The notes: generated by a model not told the origin, from the sequence alone. Positions 17,217-26,287 are shown, numbered from the stretch's first letter. The stretch: 47,132 nt of DNA from Rhodococcus sp. ARC_M6 (GCF_022810305.1 NZ_JALGQH010000039.1:1-47132); one strand, 5' to 3'. A program made the numbers and translations.

Positions 17217-18683
17217 TCACACACCTTCCGTAACGGTTCCGAGTGCCACTATCTCGTCGAGGCTTTCCTGCACACATTCCATGAACAGTGCGGGTTTCGT
17301 GACGGCTGCGGTGTCGAGGTTGATTCCGATGCAGCACACTCCGACGTGCGAGACGAGTGTTGCCATGACGGCGCAACCCGGGGCAGGACCGAACGGGAAC
17401 ATCCGCTCGATCTTCGCTCCGGCCAGGTAGACCGGAACCGGAACGCCGGCAACGTTGCTCGCCTGCAGGTCGAGTCCGGTCGACTGGGACAGGTACCAGC
17501 TGGCGAGGAGTTGATTCGGGAGACGTGCCAGGATCGGCGCCGCCACGTCGAGGGCGTCGAGGGCAGGTTCTTCACGAAGGTTCAGGACGATTTCGCGGAC
17601 TTGCCGGATCCGCTTGGCCGGGTCGGTTTCGGAGATCGGCCCGCTGAAGCGCACGGCGGCAAACCTGTTGCCGCCGGACGGATCCGAACCGCTGCGCATA
17701 CTTACCGGCATGCCCATCGGGATGCTGTTCACCGACTGCCCGAATGCGTCGTGGTACCGACGGAATCCGCCGAGTAGCGCAGCGACATAGGCGTCGTTGA
17801 GGGAACCTCCGGCCGCCTTGGCGCCCGCTTTGAGTTCGGGCACACCAACTTCCAATGTCCCGAACCAGCGGCCGAGTCCGCGTTCGCGGAGCAGTGGTGA
17901 CCCGGACCGGGCCGGCGGTGTGACAATTCTGCGGAGCGAATTGGCGTAACCCAGGACCTCGGTGGCGGTGTCGATCGGTTGAGTGATGGCGGTGGCCGCG
18001 ACGCTCGCGGCGCCGCGAACGAGCTTGGCCACTCGGGACGGGGCGCGTCGGATGTCGCCCGCCACCTCTTCGCCGAAAGCACCGAATGAGGACAATCGCT
18101 CTGCGGGCGGCGGAGTGCGGTCCGGCTTGTCGGGGGTGTGGTCGCGGCGTCGACTGTGCAGAAGCGTCATCATCTGGATGCCGCCCATGCCGTCGGTGAT
18201 GGAGTGGTGGGTCTTGACGACGAAGACTGCGCGACCGTCGTCGAGACCTTCGATGAGTAGCGCACTCCACGGCGGACGAGCCTTGTCGAAAGGCTCGGTG
18301 GCCAGGTGCCGGCACATCCGCAGCGCGTGATCGAAATCTGCGGGTGCGGGCAGGCGCACGCGTCGAAGGTGGTACCCGATGTCGAACTCGGGATCCACCG
18401 ACCAGACCGGATTGCCGAGCTGCAGGGCAGGTTCGACAGCGCGCATGCGGATGCGCGGGACGATGTGCGACGCCCATTCGAGTGCTTCGGTCAGGCGGTC
18501 CCAGTCGGGAGCGTGGTCGAGGACTTCAACTGCGACGATCGGCGAACGCAACTGCGGCTGCGCTTCTTCCATCCGCCACATCCCGGTCTCGAAATCGGAC
18601 ATCGTCCGGTTCGCGCCCCACGCGACCGCGGAGAGGTCGACGTCGACCGCACTAGGAGGAACAAATGGATTGTTGTCGGCCAT
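17217..18683 (-). CDS. Wax ester synthase/diacylglycerol acyltransferase (WS/DGAT)
   Basis: A 488-residue acyl-CoA:diacylglycerol or wax-alcohol acyltransferase. The catalytic HHxxxDG motif appears as KTHHSITDGMGG near residue 160. The N-terminal FETGMWRMEEAQPQLRSPIV and the C-terminal NVAGVPVPVYLAGAKIERM fit the mycolata Tgs/WS-DGAT family. Such enzymes make storage triacylglycerol or wax ester. It is first in the operon with the PlsB- and PlsC-type genes, as in the Rv2484c-Rv2482c cluster. Together these give two Kennedy-pathway acylations plus the final DGAT step. The promoter should lie in the 155-base gap upstream. Confidence 0.92.
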   Translation of the reverse strand: MADNNPFVPPSAVDVDLSAVAWGANRTMSDFETGMWRMEEAQPQLRSPIVAVEVLDHAPDWDRLTEALEWASHIVPRIRMRAVEPALQLGNPVWSVDPEFDIGYHLRRVRLPAPADFDHALRMCRHLATEPFDKARPPWSALLIEGLDDGRAVFVVKTHHSITDGMGGIQMMTLLHSRRRDHTPDKPDRTPPPAERLSSFGAFGEEVAGDIRRAPSRVAKLVRGAASVAATAITQPIDTATEVLGYANSLRRIVTPPARSGSPLLRERGLGRWFGTLEVGVPELKAGAKAAGGSLNDAYVAALLGGFRRYHDAFGQSVNSIPMGMPVSMRSGSDPSGGNRFAAVRFSGPISETDPAKRIRQVREIVLNLREEPALDALDVAAPILARLPNQLLASWYLSQSTGLDLQASNVAGVPVPVYLAGAKIERMFPFGPAPGCAVMATLVSHVGVCCIGINLDTAAVTKPALFMECVQESLDEIVALGTVTEGV

Positions 18684-18838
18684 GCTTCAAGAACTCCCTC
18701 GGTCTTCGGGTCCACCCCGTCGTTCTGTGTCTAAGTGTGGACCCGCGACCCGGGGTGCGTCCCGGTTTCGGTGTCAGCGAAGCGCTGTGACATTCACCTA
18801 AACGGTCAAATGGGATGGTTGCCCGTTACATCGAGGTG

Positions 18839-19456
18839 CTAATTGGAAAGTGCGACAGCCTTCAAGGCGATCTCGCGATAGAGAACACTGACTTCGGTGG
18901 GCGTCTGGGGTCCGTCGGGTCGGAACCAGAGGACCACTGACTGGCACATGCCCAAGAGAGCTCGGACGGTGCCGGCGATGTCGGTCGCGACGAACTCACC
19001 TCGGGTTACACCCGCGGTCAACACGTCGGCGAGAAGATTCTCGAGGTGTTTCCGCTTGGCGGCGTAGACTTTTCGCTCCTCGTCCTCGAGGTAGCGCAGT
19101 TCGGAATCCAAGAATGCGATGTCCGCCCGACTGGTCATGTGGAGCACGCACGCTTCGACGAGGTTGCCGAACTGATCGGTCGGGGACGGGCCTGCTGCGT
19201 CGACCGCTGCGCGGGCTCGGGTGGTGACTTCTTCGATTCCGGTCATCATCAATGCCACGAGGATGCCCTGTTTGTTTCCGTGGTGGTAGTACAACGTGGG
19301 AACCGTGACACCGGCGCGTTTGGCAATGTCGCGGACGGAGGCGCCGTGGTATCCGAACTCGTGGAAGACCTCCAGGGCAGCGCTGAGCAGGGGCGTCAAC
19401 GTCAGGGGTTCGACAGTGCGCCAGGTGTCCGACGGTGAATTTACTTCTGTTGCCAT
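18839..19456 (-). CDS. TetR-family transcriptional regulator
   Basis: A 205-residue TetR-type repressor. The HTH reads TPLLSAALEVFHEFGYHGASVRDIAKRAG and then VTVPTLYYHHGNKQGIL. The C-terminal helical domain is divergent, as usual. ATG at 19456 (MATEVNSPSD) is chosen; a second ATG at 19489 adds eleven residues. The regulator is transcribed away from the MerR gene and toward the WS/DGAT operon, so it may control either. No ligand can be inferred; mycolata TetR proteins next to acyltransferases often sense acyl-CoAs. Confidence 0.85.
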   Translation of the reverse strand: MATEVNSPSDTWRTVEPLTLTPLLSAALEVFHEFGYHGASVRDIAKRAGVTVPTLYYHHGNKQGILVALMMTGIEEVTTRARAAVDAAGPSPTDQFGNLVEACVLHMTSRADIAFLDSELRYLEDEERKVYAAKRKHLENLLADVLTAGVTRGEFVATDIAGTVRALLGMCQSVVLWFRPDGPQTPTEVSVLYREIALKAVALSN

Positions 19457-19590
19457 GTTGCCCGTGAACTCCGCTCGACTTCTCTTCATAGTGTTCGCTA
19501 GAACGTCCGAGCGTAGTGCACCCCAGGGTGTGGATTCGGCACAGCACAGTAGTTGGATAGTATCGGTATCTAATTTGTGATGGGAGCGCG

Positions 19591-20226
19591 ATGAAAATTT
19601 CCGAACTGTCGGCACGATCCGGCGTCGCACTGCCCACCGTGAAGTACTACCTGCGTGAGGGCTTGTTGATGCCCGGCGAGCCCACCAGTGCAACAGGTGC
19701 TCGGTACGGTAGCGAGCACATCCGTCGGCTCGGACTGATCAGGGCGCTCTCCGGGGCCGGACTGGCCATTCCACGGATTCGGGCGGTATTACGACTGATC
19801 GAGGCGACCGAGTACTCGGAGTTCGAGACGTTCGGTCGGGCGATTGCGCAACTGCCTCCGTATGTCGACGTTGCTCCGGACGCCGAATTCCCCCGAGCGA
19901 AGAAGGTTCTGGATTTTCTGGGTCAGGTGTACGAGCCGAGGTACGTCGGCGTCGCCCACCTGGAACAAGCGCTGATCGGACTCGAGGATGCGGGACTGAC
20001 TCTGTCGGAAACTCGCTTGCGGGCGTACGGCGAACACATCCGGGCGATCGCCGAGGTGGAAATCGAGTTGATGCCGACCGCGTCGACAGAAGAAGGAACA
20101 TCGACCGAAGAAGCAATTAGATATGCCGTTCTCGGCACCGCGATGTACGAGCCGGTCCTGATGGCTCTGCGGCGGTTGGCTCACCAAGATCTTGCAGCAG
20201 TTAAACACTCTCACCACATCGAATGA
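19591..20226 (+). CDS. MerR-family transcriptional regulator
   Basis: A 211-residue MerR protein. The N-terminal winged HTH is clear (MKISELSARSGVALPTVKYY followed by LREGLLMP), with the coiled-coil dimer helix around residues 75-110. The C-terminal 100 residues carry no cysteine cluster, so a metal sensor is unlikely. It starts from an ATG with GGGAG about 7 bases upstream. The 134-base gap to the divergent TetR gene (or 101 bases to its alternative start) should hold both promoters. The end is 9 bases before the thioesterase gene, so both may be cotranscribed. Confidence 0.87.
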   Translation: MKISELSARSGVALPTVKYYLREGLLMPGEPTSATGARYGSEHIRRLGLIRALSGAGLAIPRIRAVLRLIEATEYSEFETFGRAIAQLPPYVDVAPDAEFPRAKKVLDFLGQVYEPRYVGVAHLEQALIGLEDAGLTLSETRLRAYGEHIRAIAEVEIELMPTASTEEGTSTEEAIRYAVLGTAMYEPVLMALRRLAHQDLAAVKHSHHIE

Positions 20227-20235
20227 GGAAAATTG

Positions 20236-21081
20236 ATGAGCACCAGCCCTTTTCGTGACCTGAACCGTCTGACATCACTTGGCGACGGCCGCTTCGGCGC
20301 CACCATCGATCCCATCTGGACTATCGGTCCGAAGGTTCACGGTGGGTCGATGATGGCCGTCTGTGCAGCCGCAGCCCGGCAAGCCTTGCGAGACGCCTCC
20401 GGCGAGAGTGAGGGCGTTCTTGCAATGCAGCCCCTCGCAGTCAGCGCGAACTACCTCGCGGCGCCCGACCCCGGCGACGTCGACTTGGTCGTGACAATCC
20501 AGAAGCTGGGGCGTCAGGTTGCCTTGGTGGACGTCGAATTGAGTCAAGTGGGGCGCGTAGCTGTTCGTGCCGCCGTCACACTTGGATTGCCCGACGGCAA
20601 CGATCCGACTTTCGTGACCTCCTCGTCGATCGACGACATGCCCGCGGAACCGTCGGAGGCCGCCGTTGCCGTCGTCGGCGAGCATCCGATGGCACAGATC
20701 GTGCACGTCGGTCAGGGTTGTGACATGCGCATCGATACGACATCCGCGCACTTCCTCACCGGCAGCCAAGGTGAGCCCGAGGTGCGGATGTGGGTGCGGC
20801 CACGGCCCGCGGACGAAGCAGACGTCGACACCGCTGTGTTGTTCGCGATCATGACCGGAGACATCAGTGCCCCGGTGACGATGAACCGCGGACTGTTCGG
20901 GTGGGCACCGACCGTGCAGTTGACCACCTACCTGCGGCGACTGCCCGCTCCCGGTTGGCTGCGTGTGCGCGCACGTTCGGATGTTCTGGGAAGCACGTGG
21001 TTCGAGGAGGACCACGACGTCCTCGATTCCACCGGCGCAGTCGTCGTACAGAGTCGGCAACTCGCCATGATGCCCCGGTAG
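20236..21081 (+). CDS. Thioesterase-superfamily protein (Rv0499-like)
   Basis: A 281-residue double-hotdog protein of the acyl-CoA thioesterase-like superfamily. GPKVHGGSMMAVCAAAARQAL is the first hotdog helix and DISAPVTMNRGLFGWAPTVQ lies in the second domain. The substrate is unknown. GAGGAA at 20225-20230 is well placed before ATG 20236; a TTG one codon earlier is less likely. It sits where M. tuberculosis has Rv0499, directly before proC. It is therefore part of the ancestral block, whereas the MerR and TetR genes before it are additions. Confidence 0.82.
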   Translation: MSTSPFRDLNRLTSLGDGRFGATIDPIWTIGPKVHGGSMMAVCAAAARQALRDASGESEGVLAMQPLAVSANYLAAPDPGDVDLVVTIQKLGRQVALVDVELSQVGRVAVRAAVTLGLPDGNDPTFVTSSSIDDMPAEPSEAAVAVVGEHPMAQIVHVGQGCDMRIDTTSAHFLTGSQGEPEVRMWVRPRPADEADVDTAVLFAIMTGDISAPVTMNRGLFGWAPTVQLTTYLRRLPAPGWLRVRARSDVLGSTWFEEDHDVLDSTGAVVVQSRQLAMMPR

Positions 21082-21116
21082 GGACGTCCGTTTCAGGCGT
21101 GGCAGGCTTGTCGACC

Positions 21117-21932
21117 ATGACAAGAATTGCGATTATCGGTGGCGGCAAGATCGGCGAGGCGCTGATCTCCGGGCTCTTGCAGGCCGGCCACGCGATCAGG
21201 GATCTGGTTGTCGCCGAGCAGTATCAGCCGCGTGCCGAAGAATTGATCGCCGAGTACTCCATCCGGGTCAGCACCATCGCGGATGCCGCGGAAGGTGCCG
21301 ACGTCATCGTCGTTGCGGTCAAGCCGAACGACGTCGAGTCGGCACTGACCGAACTCGCCAAGATCGATCTCGACGGTGACCTCGAGCAGTTGATCGTCTC
21401 GCTCGCGGCGGGAATCCCGACCGGGTTCTACGAAACGCGCCTGCCCGCAGGTTTTCCGGTGGTTCGTGTCATGCCGAACACGCCGATGTTGGTCGGTGAG
21501 GGCGTGAGCGTCTTGGCGCCGGGTCGCCATGTCAAGGCCGAGCACCTGGAATTGGTGCGGGGAATTCTGGGTAGCGTCGGCAAGGTCGTCACTGTTCCCG
21601 AATCCCAGATCGATGCTGTGACGGCGGTGTCGGGTTCCGGCCCCGCATACTTCTTCCTCGTTGCCGAAGCGATGATCGACGCCGGTGTCGGCCTCGGACT
21701 CACGCGCGCAGTGGCGACGGAATTGGTGGTCCAGACCATGGTCGGCTCGGCTGCGATGCTCGATCGCACCGGGGATAGTGCTGCAGAGCTTCGTGCTGCC
21801 GTCACATCGCCTGGTGGAACGACGGCTGCTGCTGTCCGGCAGCTGGAAGCCGGTGGTCTCCGAACCGCGTTCTTCGAGGCACTCGACGCCGCGAAGACAC
21901 GTTCCGCAGCGATGGGTGTAACTGCCGAATAG
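21117..21932 (+). CDS. proC: Pyrroline-5-carboxylate reductase
   Basis: A 271-residue NAD(P)H-dependent enzyme, the last step of proline biosynthesis. The Rossmann motif IIGGGKIGEALISGLL, AVKPND, VRVMPNTP and the C-terminal signature (AELRAAVTSPGGTTAAAVRQ) are all present. Length is typical. It begins 35 bases after the thioesterase gene with no strong hairpin between, and may be read from the same promoter. Confidence 0.96.
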   Translation: MTRIAIIGGGKIGEALISGLLQAGHAIRDLVVAEQYQPRAEELIAEYSIRVSTIADAAEGADVIVVAVKPNDVESALTELAKIDLDGDLEQLIVSLAAGIPTGFYETRLPAGFPVVRVMPNTPMLVGEGVSVLAPGRHVKAEHLELVRGILGSVGKVVTVPESQIDAVTAVSGSGPAYFFLVAEAMIDAGVGLGLTRAVATELVVQTMVGSAAMLDRTGDSAAELRAAVTSPGGTTAAAVRQLEAGGLRTAFFEALDAAKTRSAAMGVTAE

Positions 21933-22058
21933 TCGCCCGTTACGCCACACCCGTCGCTTTAACCCCACTAGTACAGCTAAGCTCGGGTTAGTACGTACGT
22001 GTCTGTTCCGCCGGAGGGGAAGCCGGCGGCGCGAGTCGTACTGGAGGTATGTGGATTT

Positions 22059-22295
22059 ATGGTGTCTACAAACAAGTCGTCCATGGGTTCGTCCCACGAC
22101 GGAAAGCCGGCTGTGGCCGGCACACAATTCCTCACTGTTGCCGAAGTGGCAACTTTGATGAGGGTGTCGAAAATGACCGTGTACCGGTTGGTGCACAGTG
22201 GCGAGTTGCCTGCTGTTCGAGTGGGCCGTTCGTTCCGTGTGCATGCGAAAGCGGTACACGACTATCTCGAAACCTCGTACTTCGATGCCGGCTGA
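22059..22295 (+). CDS. Excisionase-type helix-turn-helix protein (Rv0500A-like)
   Basis: A 78-residue small DNA-binding protein. TVAEVATLMRVSKMTVYRLV and GELPAVRVGRSFRVHAKAV form the MerR-like winged helix of the excisionase/HTH_17 family. The C-terminus YLETSYFDAG is shared with M. tuberculosis Rv0500A, also 78 residues. ATG 22059 with GGAGG at 22043-22047 is the chosen start; the longer frame upstream includes a GC-rich hairpin and looks untranslated. It probably acts as a small global or local regulator; its targets are unknown. Confidence 0.85.
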   Translation: MVSTNKSSMGSSHDGKPAVAGTQFLTVAEVATLMRVSKMTVYRLVHSGELPAVRVGRSFRVHAKAVHDYLETSYFDAG

Positions 22296-22539
22296 CCAGG
22301 CGGTTCGAAGAGGATGAGCTCGGCGTAGGCCGAGTCACGGGCACAGCGGTAGCTGTGCCGGAGGCTCGGTTTATGTCGGGTGACCCCACACCGGTACGAT
22401 GAGCAACTGTCGTACCAGCAAGCTGGTGTCGTAAGGCGCTGAGCTAGTTAAAACGAGGGCCAGGCGCCAGTTGCTTGGCGCAGGCGTACGTGACCGGCGT
22501 GCGCAGGAACGCTATAGAAGAACGTGAGGGACACCCGCT
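22296..22539 (+). promoter_or_regulatory. Hairpin-rich leader before the bS22 gene
   Basis: This 244-base gap contains several hairpins: 22340-22359 (8-base arms, loop GGTA), 22393-22416 (GGTACGA/TCGTACC), an overlapping ACCAG/CTGGT hairpin at 22414-22427 that would compete with it, and 22464-22481 (GCGCCA/TGGCGC). A possible promoter is GTGACC at 22490 with TATAGA at 22513 (17-base spacing), which would leave almost no leader. A promoter further upstream would include the hairpins. Confidence 0.4.
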
Positions 22540-22641
22540 ATGGGTTCAGTGATCAAGAAGCGTCGCAAGCGCATGTCCAAGAAGAAGCACCGCAAGTTGC
22601 TTCGTCGTACCCGAGTGCAGCGCAGGAAACTCGGTAAATAA
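22540..22641 (+). CDS. Small ribosomal protein bS22 (Rv0500B-like)
   Basis: A 33-residue, extremely basic protein that reads [20 protein letters not shown] and ends [14 protein letters not shown]. This is the actinobacterial mini-protein found in mycobacterial 70S ribosomes as bS22, on the small subunit; it is related to the AURKAIP1/COX24 C-terminal domain. GAGGG at 22526-22530 lies nine bases before the ATG. A strong hairpin follows at 22660. It is the counterpart of M. tuberculosis Rv0500B and is easily missed because of its size. Confidence 0.93.
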
Positions 22642-22659
22642 GCAGTATTTTTCAGTACG

Positions 22660-22703
22660 CATCGATGCCCGTCACCCCATTTTCGGGGTGGCGGGCATTG
22701 ATG
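22660..22703 (+). terminator. Hairpin terminator after bS22
   Basis: Nineteen-base arms (22660-22678 and 22685-22703) pair throughout with two G-U pairs; the loop is ATTTTC. It begins 18 bases after the bS22 stop. TATT follows, without a long T-run. Confidence 0.8.
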
Positions 22704-22866
22704 TATTGGGGGGATTTTCGCGAACCGTCTCACTAGGTGGACGGTATGTCTTGAATGCGCGCGATGCGGGTAATCAGCGCAAGTCCTCGACTGGCCGTAA
22801 AGTGGGGACCACTTGTCGCGAAGGTGTTTCGGGAATGCGTGTTTGTCCTGGATATGGGGGTACTTG

Positions 22867-24048
22867 GTGGTAGATCGTGACATAACAACAAGCGACAATG
22901 TGGCCGAAAAAACGGCCGATGAAACGAAGTCGAACAGCACTGTTCCCCGGGTTGTTCTTGTGACGGGGGCAAGCCGATTCCTCGGCGGCTACCTGGTGCG
23001 CCGGCTGGCGCAGAATCCCGAAATCGAGCGTGTGATCGCCGTCGACTCGGTCAGCCCGAGCAAGGACATGCTCCGCCGAATGGGCCGCGCCGAATTTGTG
23101 CGCGCCGACATCCGCAACCCCCTCATCGGCAAGGTCGTCCGCGGCGCCGAAGTCGACACTGTCGTGCATGCGTCGACGCTGCAGAAGGCCCCCAAATCAG
23201 GCTCTCGCGCCGCGATGAAAGACATGAACGTCATCGGAGCGATGCAGCTGTTCGCGGTCTGCCAGAAAGCTCCCAGCGTCCGTAAAGTCGTGCTCCGATC
23301 TGCATCGGTTGTCTACGGCTGCAGCGCCAAGGACCCGGTCAAGTTCACCGAGGAGATGAGCGCGCGTCGTCGTCCGCCGGGTGGATATGCACGCGACAGC
23401 CTCGAAATCGAGGGATATCTGCGAGGCATGGGGCGCCGTCGACCCGATATCGACGTGGGAATTCTGCGGCTCGCTCCGCTGATCGGCCCCCAACTCACGG
23501 CCACGGTCGGACACTACGTGAGTGCGCCGGTGGTGCCGACGATTGTCGGGCGCGATGCCAGACTGCAGTTGCTTCACGTGGAAGACGCGTTGGCCGCACT
23601 CGAATGCGCCACGGTCTCGGCGGTGGCCGGGACATACAACATCGCCGCTGACGGCGTCGTGATGATGTCGCAGGCCATTCGGCGGGCCGGACGCATTCAA
23701 GTCCCCATGCCGCTGGCGCTGTTCCGTAGTGCCGGCAGCGCGCTGGTGGGTTCGGCGATGCGGTTGTACACGGACGAACAACTCGAATACTTCCGATTCG
23801 GCTGTGGTCTCGACACCACGCGAATGCGGACCGAGATGGGTTTCTCGCCCAGATGGACAACGATGCAGGCTTTGGACGACTTTGTCCGGGCCACGCAGAC
23901 GCGGCGGATCATCGGTTCCGGCTGGATCGATCGCGCCGAGCAGACGTTGACTGCAATCGTCGGCGGCAACGCGGTATCTTCCCCGGGATCGCAGAACGCC
24001 GACGTCCTGTCGATGCCGGATACCGGCACTGGTGTGGTGGAGCGATGA
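22867..24048 (+). CDS. NAD-dependent epimerase/dehydratase-like SDR (GalE2-like)
   Basis: A 393-residue extended short-chain dehydrogenase. The cofactor motif VVLVTGASRFLGGYLVRRLA starts near residue 30. DSVSPSKDM, the HAST segment and RSASVVYG follow, as in sugar-nucleotide epimerases. The usual YxxxK pair reads YARDS, so the catalytic lysine position is serine and epimerase activity is doubtful. The GTG at 22867 follows a GGGGG run by 6 bases; a TTG one codon earlier is an alternative. The stop overlaps the acyltransferase gene by four bases. It corresponds to M. tuberculosis Rv0501, annotated galE2. Confidence 0.82.
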   Translation: MVDRDITTSDNVAEKTADETKSNSTVPRVVLVTGASRFLGGYLVRRLAQNPEIERVIAVDSVSPSKDMLRRMGRAEFVRADIRNPLIGKVVRGAEVDTVVHASTLQKAPKSGSRAAMKDMNVIGAMQLFAVCQKAPSVRKVVLRSASVVYGCSAKDPVKFTEEMSARRRPPGGYARDSLEIEGYLRGMGRRRPDIDVGILRLAPLIGPQLTATVGHYVSAPVVPTIVGRDARLQLLHVEDALAALECATVSAVAGTYNIAADGVVMMSQAIRRAGRIQVPMPLALFRSAGSALVGSAMRLYTDEQLEYFRFGCGLDTTRMRTEMGFSPRWTTMQALDDFVRATQTRRIIGSGWIDRAEQTLTAIVGGNAVSSPGSQNADVLSMPDTGTGVVER

Positions 24049-25079
24049 GCGACGTGGCCAAGGTAATTCCGCTGCGACCGCACGGCGGTCGAAGCGATTC
24101 AGCGCGTACGCGAACACGTGAATCCGTCACCGGCACCGAACGAATGGTGCGGGAGCAGAGTGAACGTCGACATCCGTCCAGTTCGTCGTTGCCTCCGCAC
24201 ACCTCTGCCGAGGGCTCCTTCATCGACTCCGCACGATCGAGCTTGGTCGATCAGATCGCTTCGGCGGCAGAGTTCTTACGGCGTCGAGTAGCCGGTGACT
24301 ACGAGGTCGACGAGTTCGGATTCGATCCGCATTTTGCGGACAATATCGTGATGCCGATGCTGAGGCCGCTGTTCGAGAAGTGGTTCCGCGTCGAGGTGAG
24401 CGGTATCGAGAACATCCCACTCACGGGTGGCGCCCTGGTAGTTGCGAATCATGCGGGCGTGATCCCACTCGACGGATTGATGACGTCGGTTGCCGTGCAC
24501 GATCATCATCCGGCGCACCGACCGCTGCGAATGTTGGCTGCGGACATGGCATTCGAGATGCCGGTGGTCGGTGGGCTTGCACGCAAGGCCGGGCACACAC
24601 TGGCCTGCAACCCCGATGCCGAGCGGCTATTGAGCGAGGGCGAAGTGGCGGCAGTGTTCCCCGAAGGATTCAAGGGAATCGGTAAACCGTTCAGCGAGCG
24701 GTACAAGTTGCAGAGGTTCGGACGCGGTGGCTTCGTCTCGGCTGCCATGCGCTCCGGAGCGCCGATCATTCCGTGCTCGATTGTCGGATCCGAAGAGATC
24801 TACCCCAAGATCGGTGACCTGACGACACTCGCGCGAGTGCTGGGCCTTCCGTATTTTCCGGTCACCCCATTGTTTCCACATCTGGGACCGCTCGGCCTGG
24901 TTCCGTTGCCGTCGAAGTGGCACATCGAGTTCGGAACCCCGATCGTCACCGACACGTACGGCCCAGGCGCAGAAGAGGATCCGATGGTTCTCTTCGAAGT
25001 GACCGACCACGTACGAGAGACAATCCAGCAGACGCTCTACCGGTTGTTGGCCAAGCGTCGCAACATCTTCCTCGGCTGA
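24045..25079 (+). CDS. Lysophospholipid acyltransferase family protein (Rv0502-like)
   Basis: A 344-residue acyltransferase. Residues 1-70 are a polar, probably disordered N-terminus. The PlsC-like domain follows with VVANHAGVIPLDG (the HX4D-like block, here HAGVIPLD), MLAADMAFEMPVVGGLARKAG, AVFPEGFKGIGKPF and PIIPCSIVGSEEIYP. This 'NHAGxxPxD, FPEG' form belongs to the diacylglycerol/lysophospholipid acyltransferase-like group seen in mycobacteria (Rv0502). It is translationally coupled to the epimerase-like gene, which suggests a joint envelope-lipid role by inference. Confidence 0.82.
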   Translation: MSDVAKVIPLRPHGGRSDSARTRTRESVTGTERMVREQSERRHPSSSSLPPHTSAEGSFIDSARSSLVDQIASAAEFLRRRVAGDYEVDEFGFDPHFADNIVMPMLRPLFEKWFRVEVSGIENIPLTGGALVVANHAGVIPLDGLMTSVAVHDHHPAHRPLRMLAADMAFEMPVVGGLARKAGHTLACNPDAERLLSEGEVAAVFPEGFKGIGKPFSERYKLQRFGRGGFVSAAMRSGAPIIPCSIVGSEEIYPKIGDLTTLARVLGLPYFPVTPLFPHLGPLGLVPLPSKWHIEFGTPIVTDTYGPGAEEDPMVLFEVTDHVRETIQQTLYRLLAKRRNIFLG

Positions 25080-25121
25080 AGTTGACGTCCGGATCGGCAG
25101 TCGCCGATCCGGACGTCAACT
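25080..25121. terminator. Bidirectional hairpin terminator
   Basis: Nineteen-base arms (25080-25098 and 25103-25121, core GTTGACGTCCGGATCGGC) with loop AGTC fill the 44-base gap between two convergent genes. It can serve both directions. Confidence 0.8.
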
Positions 25122-25123
25122 AC

Positions 25124-26119
25124 TTACGCGCTCTGTTCTTTTCTTCGCGCCAGGATGACGGCGAGTGCCCCGCCGATCGCCCCGAGAATCAAGGCCGTGG
25201 GAACGCCGATCTTGGCAGCTTTGCGGGCGGTGCGGAAATCACGCACCTCCCAGCCGCGGTTCTTCGCGAGTTCACGAAGATCGGCGTCGGGATTGATCGC
25301 GACAGGCGTACCGACCAGGGACAGCATCGGAACGTCGTTGTGGCTGTCGGAATATGCAGAGCATCGTTTGAGATTGAGACCCTCACGGACCGCCAGTGTG
25401 CGGACGGCGTGCGCCTTTCCCATGCCGTGCAGGATGTCGCCGACGAGACGGCCGGTGAAGACACCGTCCTCGCTCTCGGCGACGGTGCCCAGCGCGCCGG
25501 TCAGACCCAGACGCTCGGCAATGACCTGCGCCAGTTCGACGGGGGTGGCCGTCACCAGCCAGACCTGTTGGCCGGCGTCCAAATGCATCTGCGCCAATGC
25601 GCGGGTACCCGGCCAGATCTTGTCCGCGATCACTTCGTCGTAGATCTCCTCACCGAGGCGAGCGAGTTCGGCAGTGGACCGACCGGCGACAAACGAGAGG
25701 GCTTTCTCGCGGCCCTCGGCGACGTCGTCACTGCTTTCGCGCCCGGTGACCCGGAATTTGACCTGCTTCCAGGCAAAATCCATGAGATCAGACGTCTTGA
25801 GGTACTTGCGGGCATGAAGGCCACGCGCAAAGTGAACAATCGACGCACCCTGAACCATGGTGTTGTCGACGTCGAAGAATGCTGCGGCCGTGAGGTCGCG
25901 CGGAACCGTCGGCGACTCGTCGTCCGCGGTGGGCTCGACCGGGGTGGCAGCGGCGGTGAGCGCAAGCGCTGCATCCACACTGGCCTCGCCGGCGAGGTTG
26001 GCTCGAACTTCCGATTCGCTCGGGCCAAGCGGATTCTTGACGCGGCGACGCCCGGGGAGAATGACCCCGGCCAGCCCCGATCCGAATCCGGAGCCGTTCG
26101 GTAGTGATCGCGCAGGCAC
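25124..26119 (-). CDS. HAD-IB family phosphatase (SerB1-like)
   Basis: A 331-residue HAD-superfamily subclass IB hydrolase. [16 protein letters not shown] holds the nucleophile motif [17 protein letters not shown] supplies motif II, and [18 protein letters not shown] is the Mg-binding end. A C-terminal membrane helix is likely ([22 protein letters not shown]). It resembles M. tuberculosis SerB1 (Rv0505c), but phosphoserine specificity is not demonstrable. GTG at 26119 is preferred because AGGAGG (26125-26130 on the minus strand) is then five bases away; the GTG at 26125 overlaps that site. Confidence 0.85.
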   Translation of the reverse strand: MPARSLPNGSGFGSGLAGVILPGRRRVKNPLGPSESEVRANLAGEASVDAALALTAAATPVEPTADDESPTVPRDLTAAAFFDVDNTMVQGASIVHFARGLHARKYLKTSDLMDFAWKQVKFRVTGRESSDDVAEGREKALSFVAGRSTAELARLGEEIYDEVIADKIWPGTRALAQMHLDAGQQVWLVTATPVELAQVIAERLGLTGALGTVAESEDGVFTGRLVGDILHGMGKAHAVRTLAVREGLNLKRCSAYSDSHNDVPMLSLVGTPVAINPDADLRELAKNRGWEVRDFRTARKAAKIGVPTALILGAIGGALAVILARRKEQSA

Positions 26120-26287
26120 CCGCACCTCCTGTGTTGCACCGTTGAGCAGAAAACTCTTCGAGTCAGCCTATCCTCCACAACGCGGCACCAAGGGTTGGAT
26201 GGCGATGAGCGCGGCGAGTGTGTGACCTTCCTCTCCGCCGATTTGGTATCGAGGGGGCGGCAGACGGCAGACTCGGGGGATAAGTAG

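Noticed and set aside
22799..22814. AAGTGG/CCACTT hairpin before the epimerase-like gene
   Set aside because: Only six pairs with a three-base loop and no supporting context.
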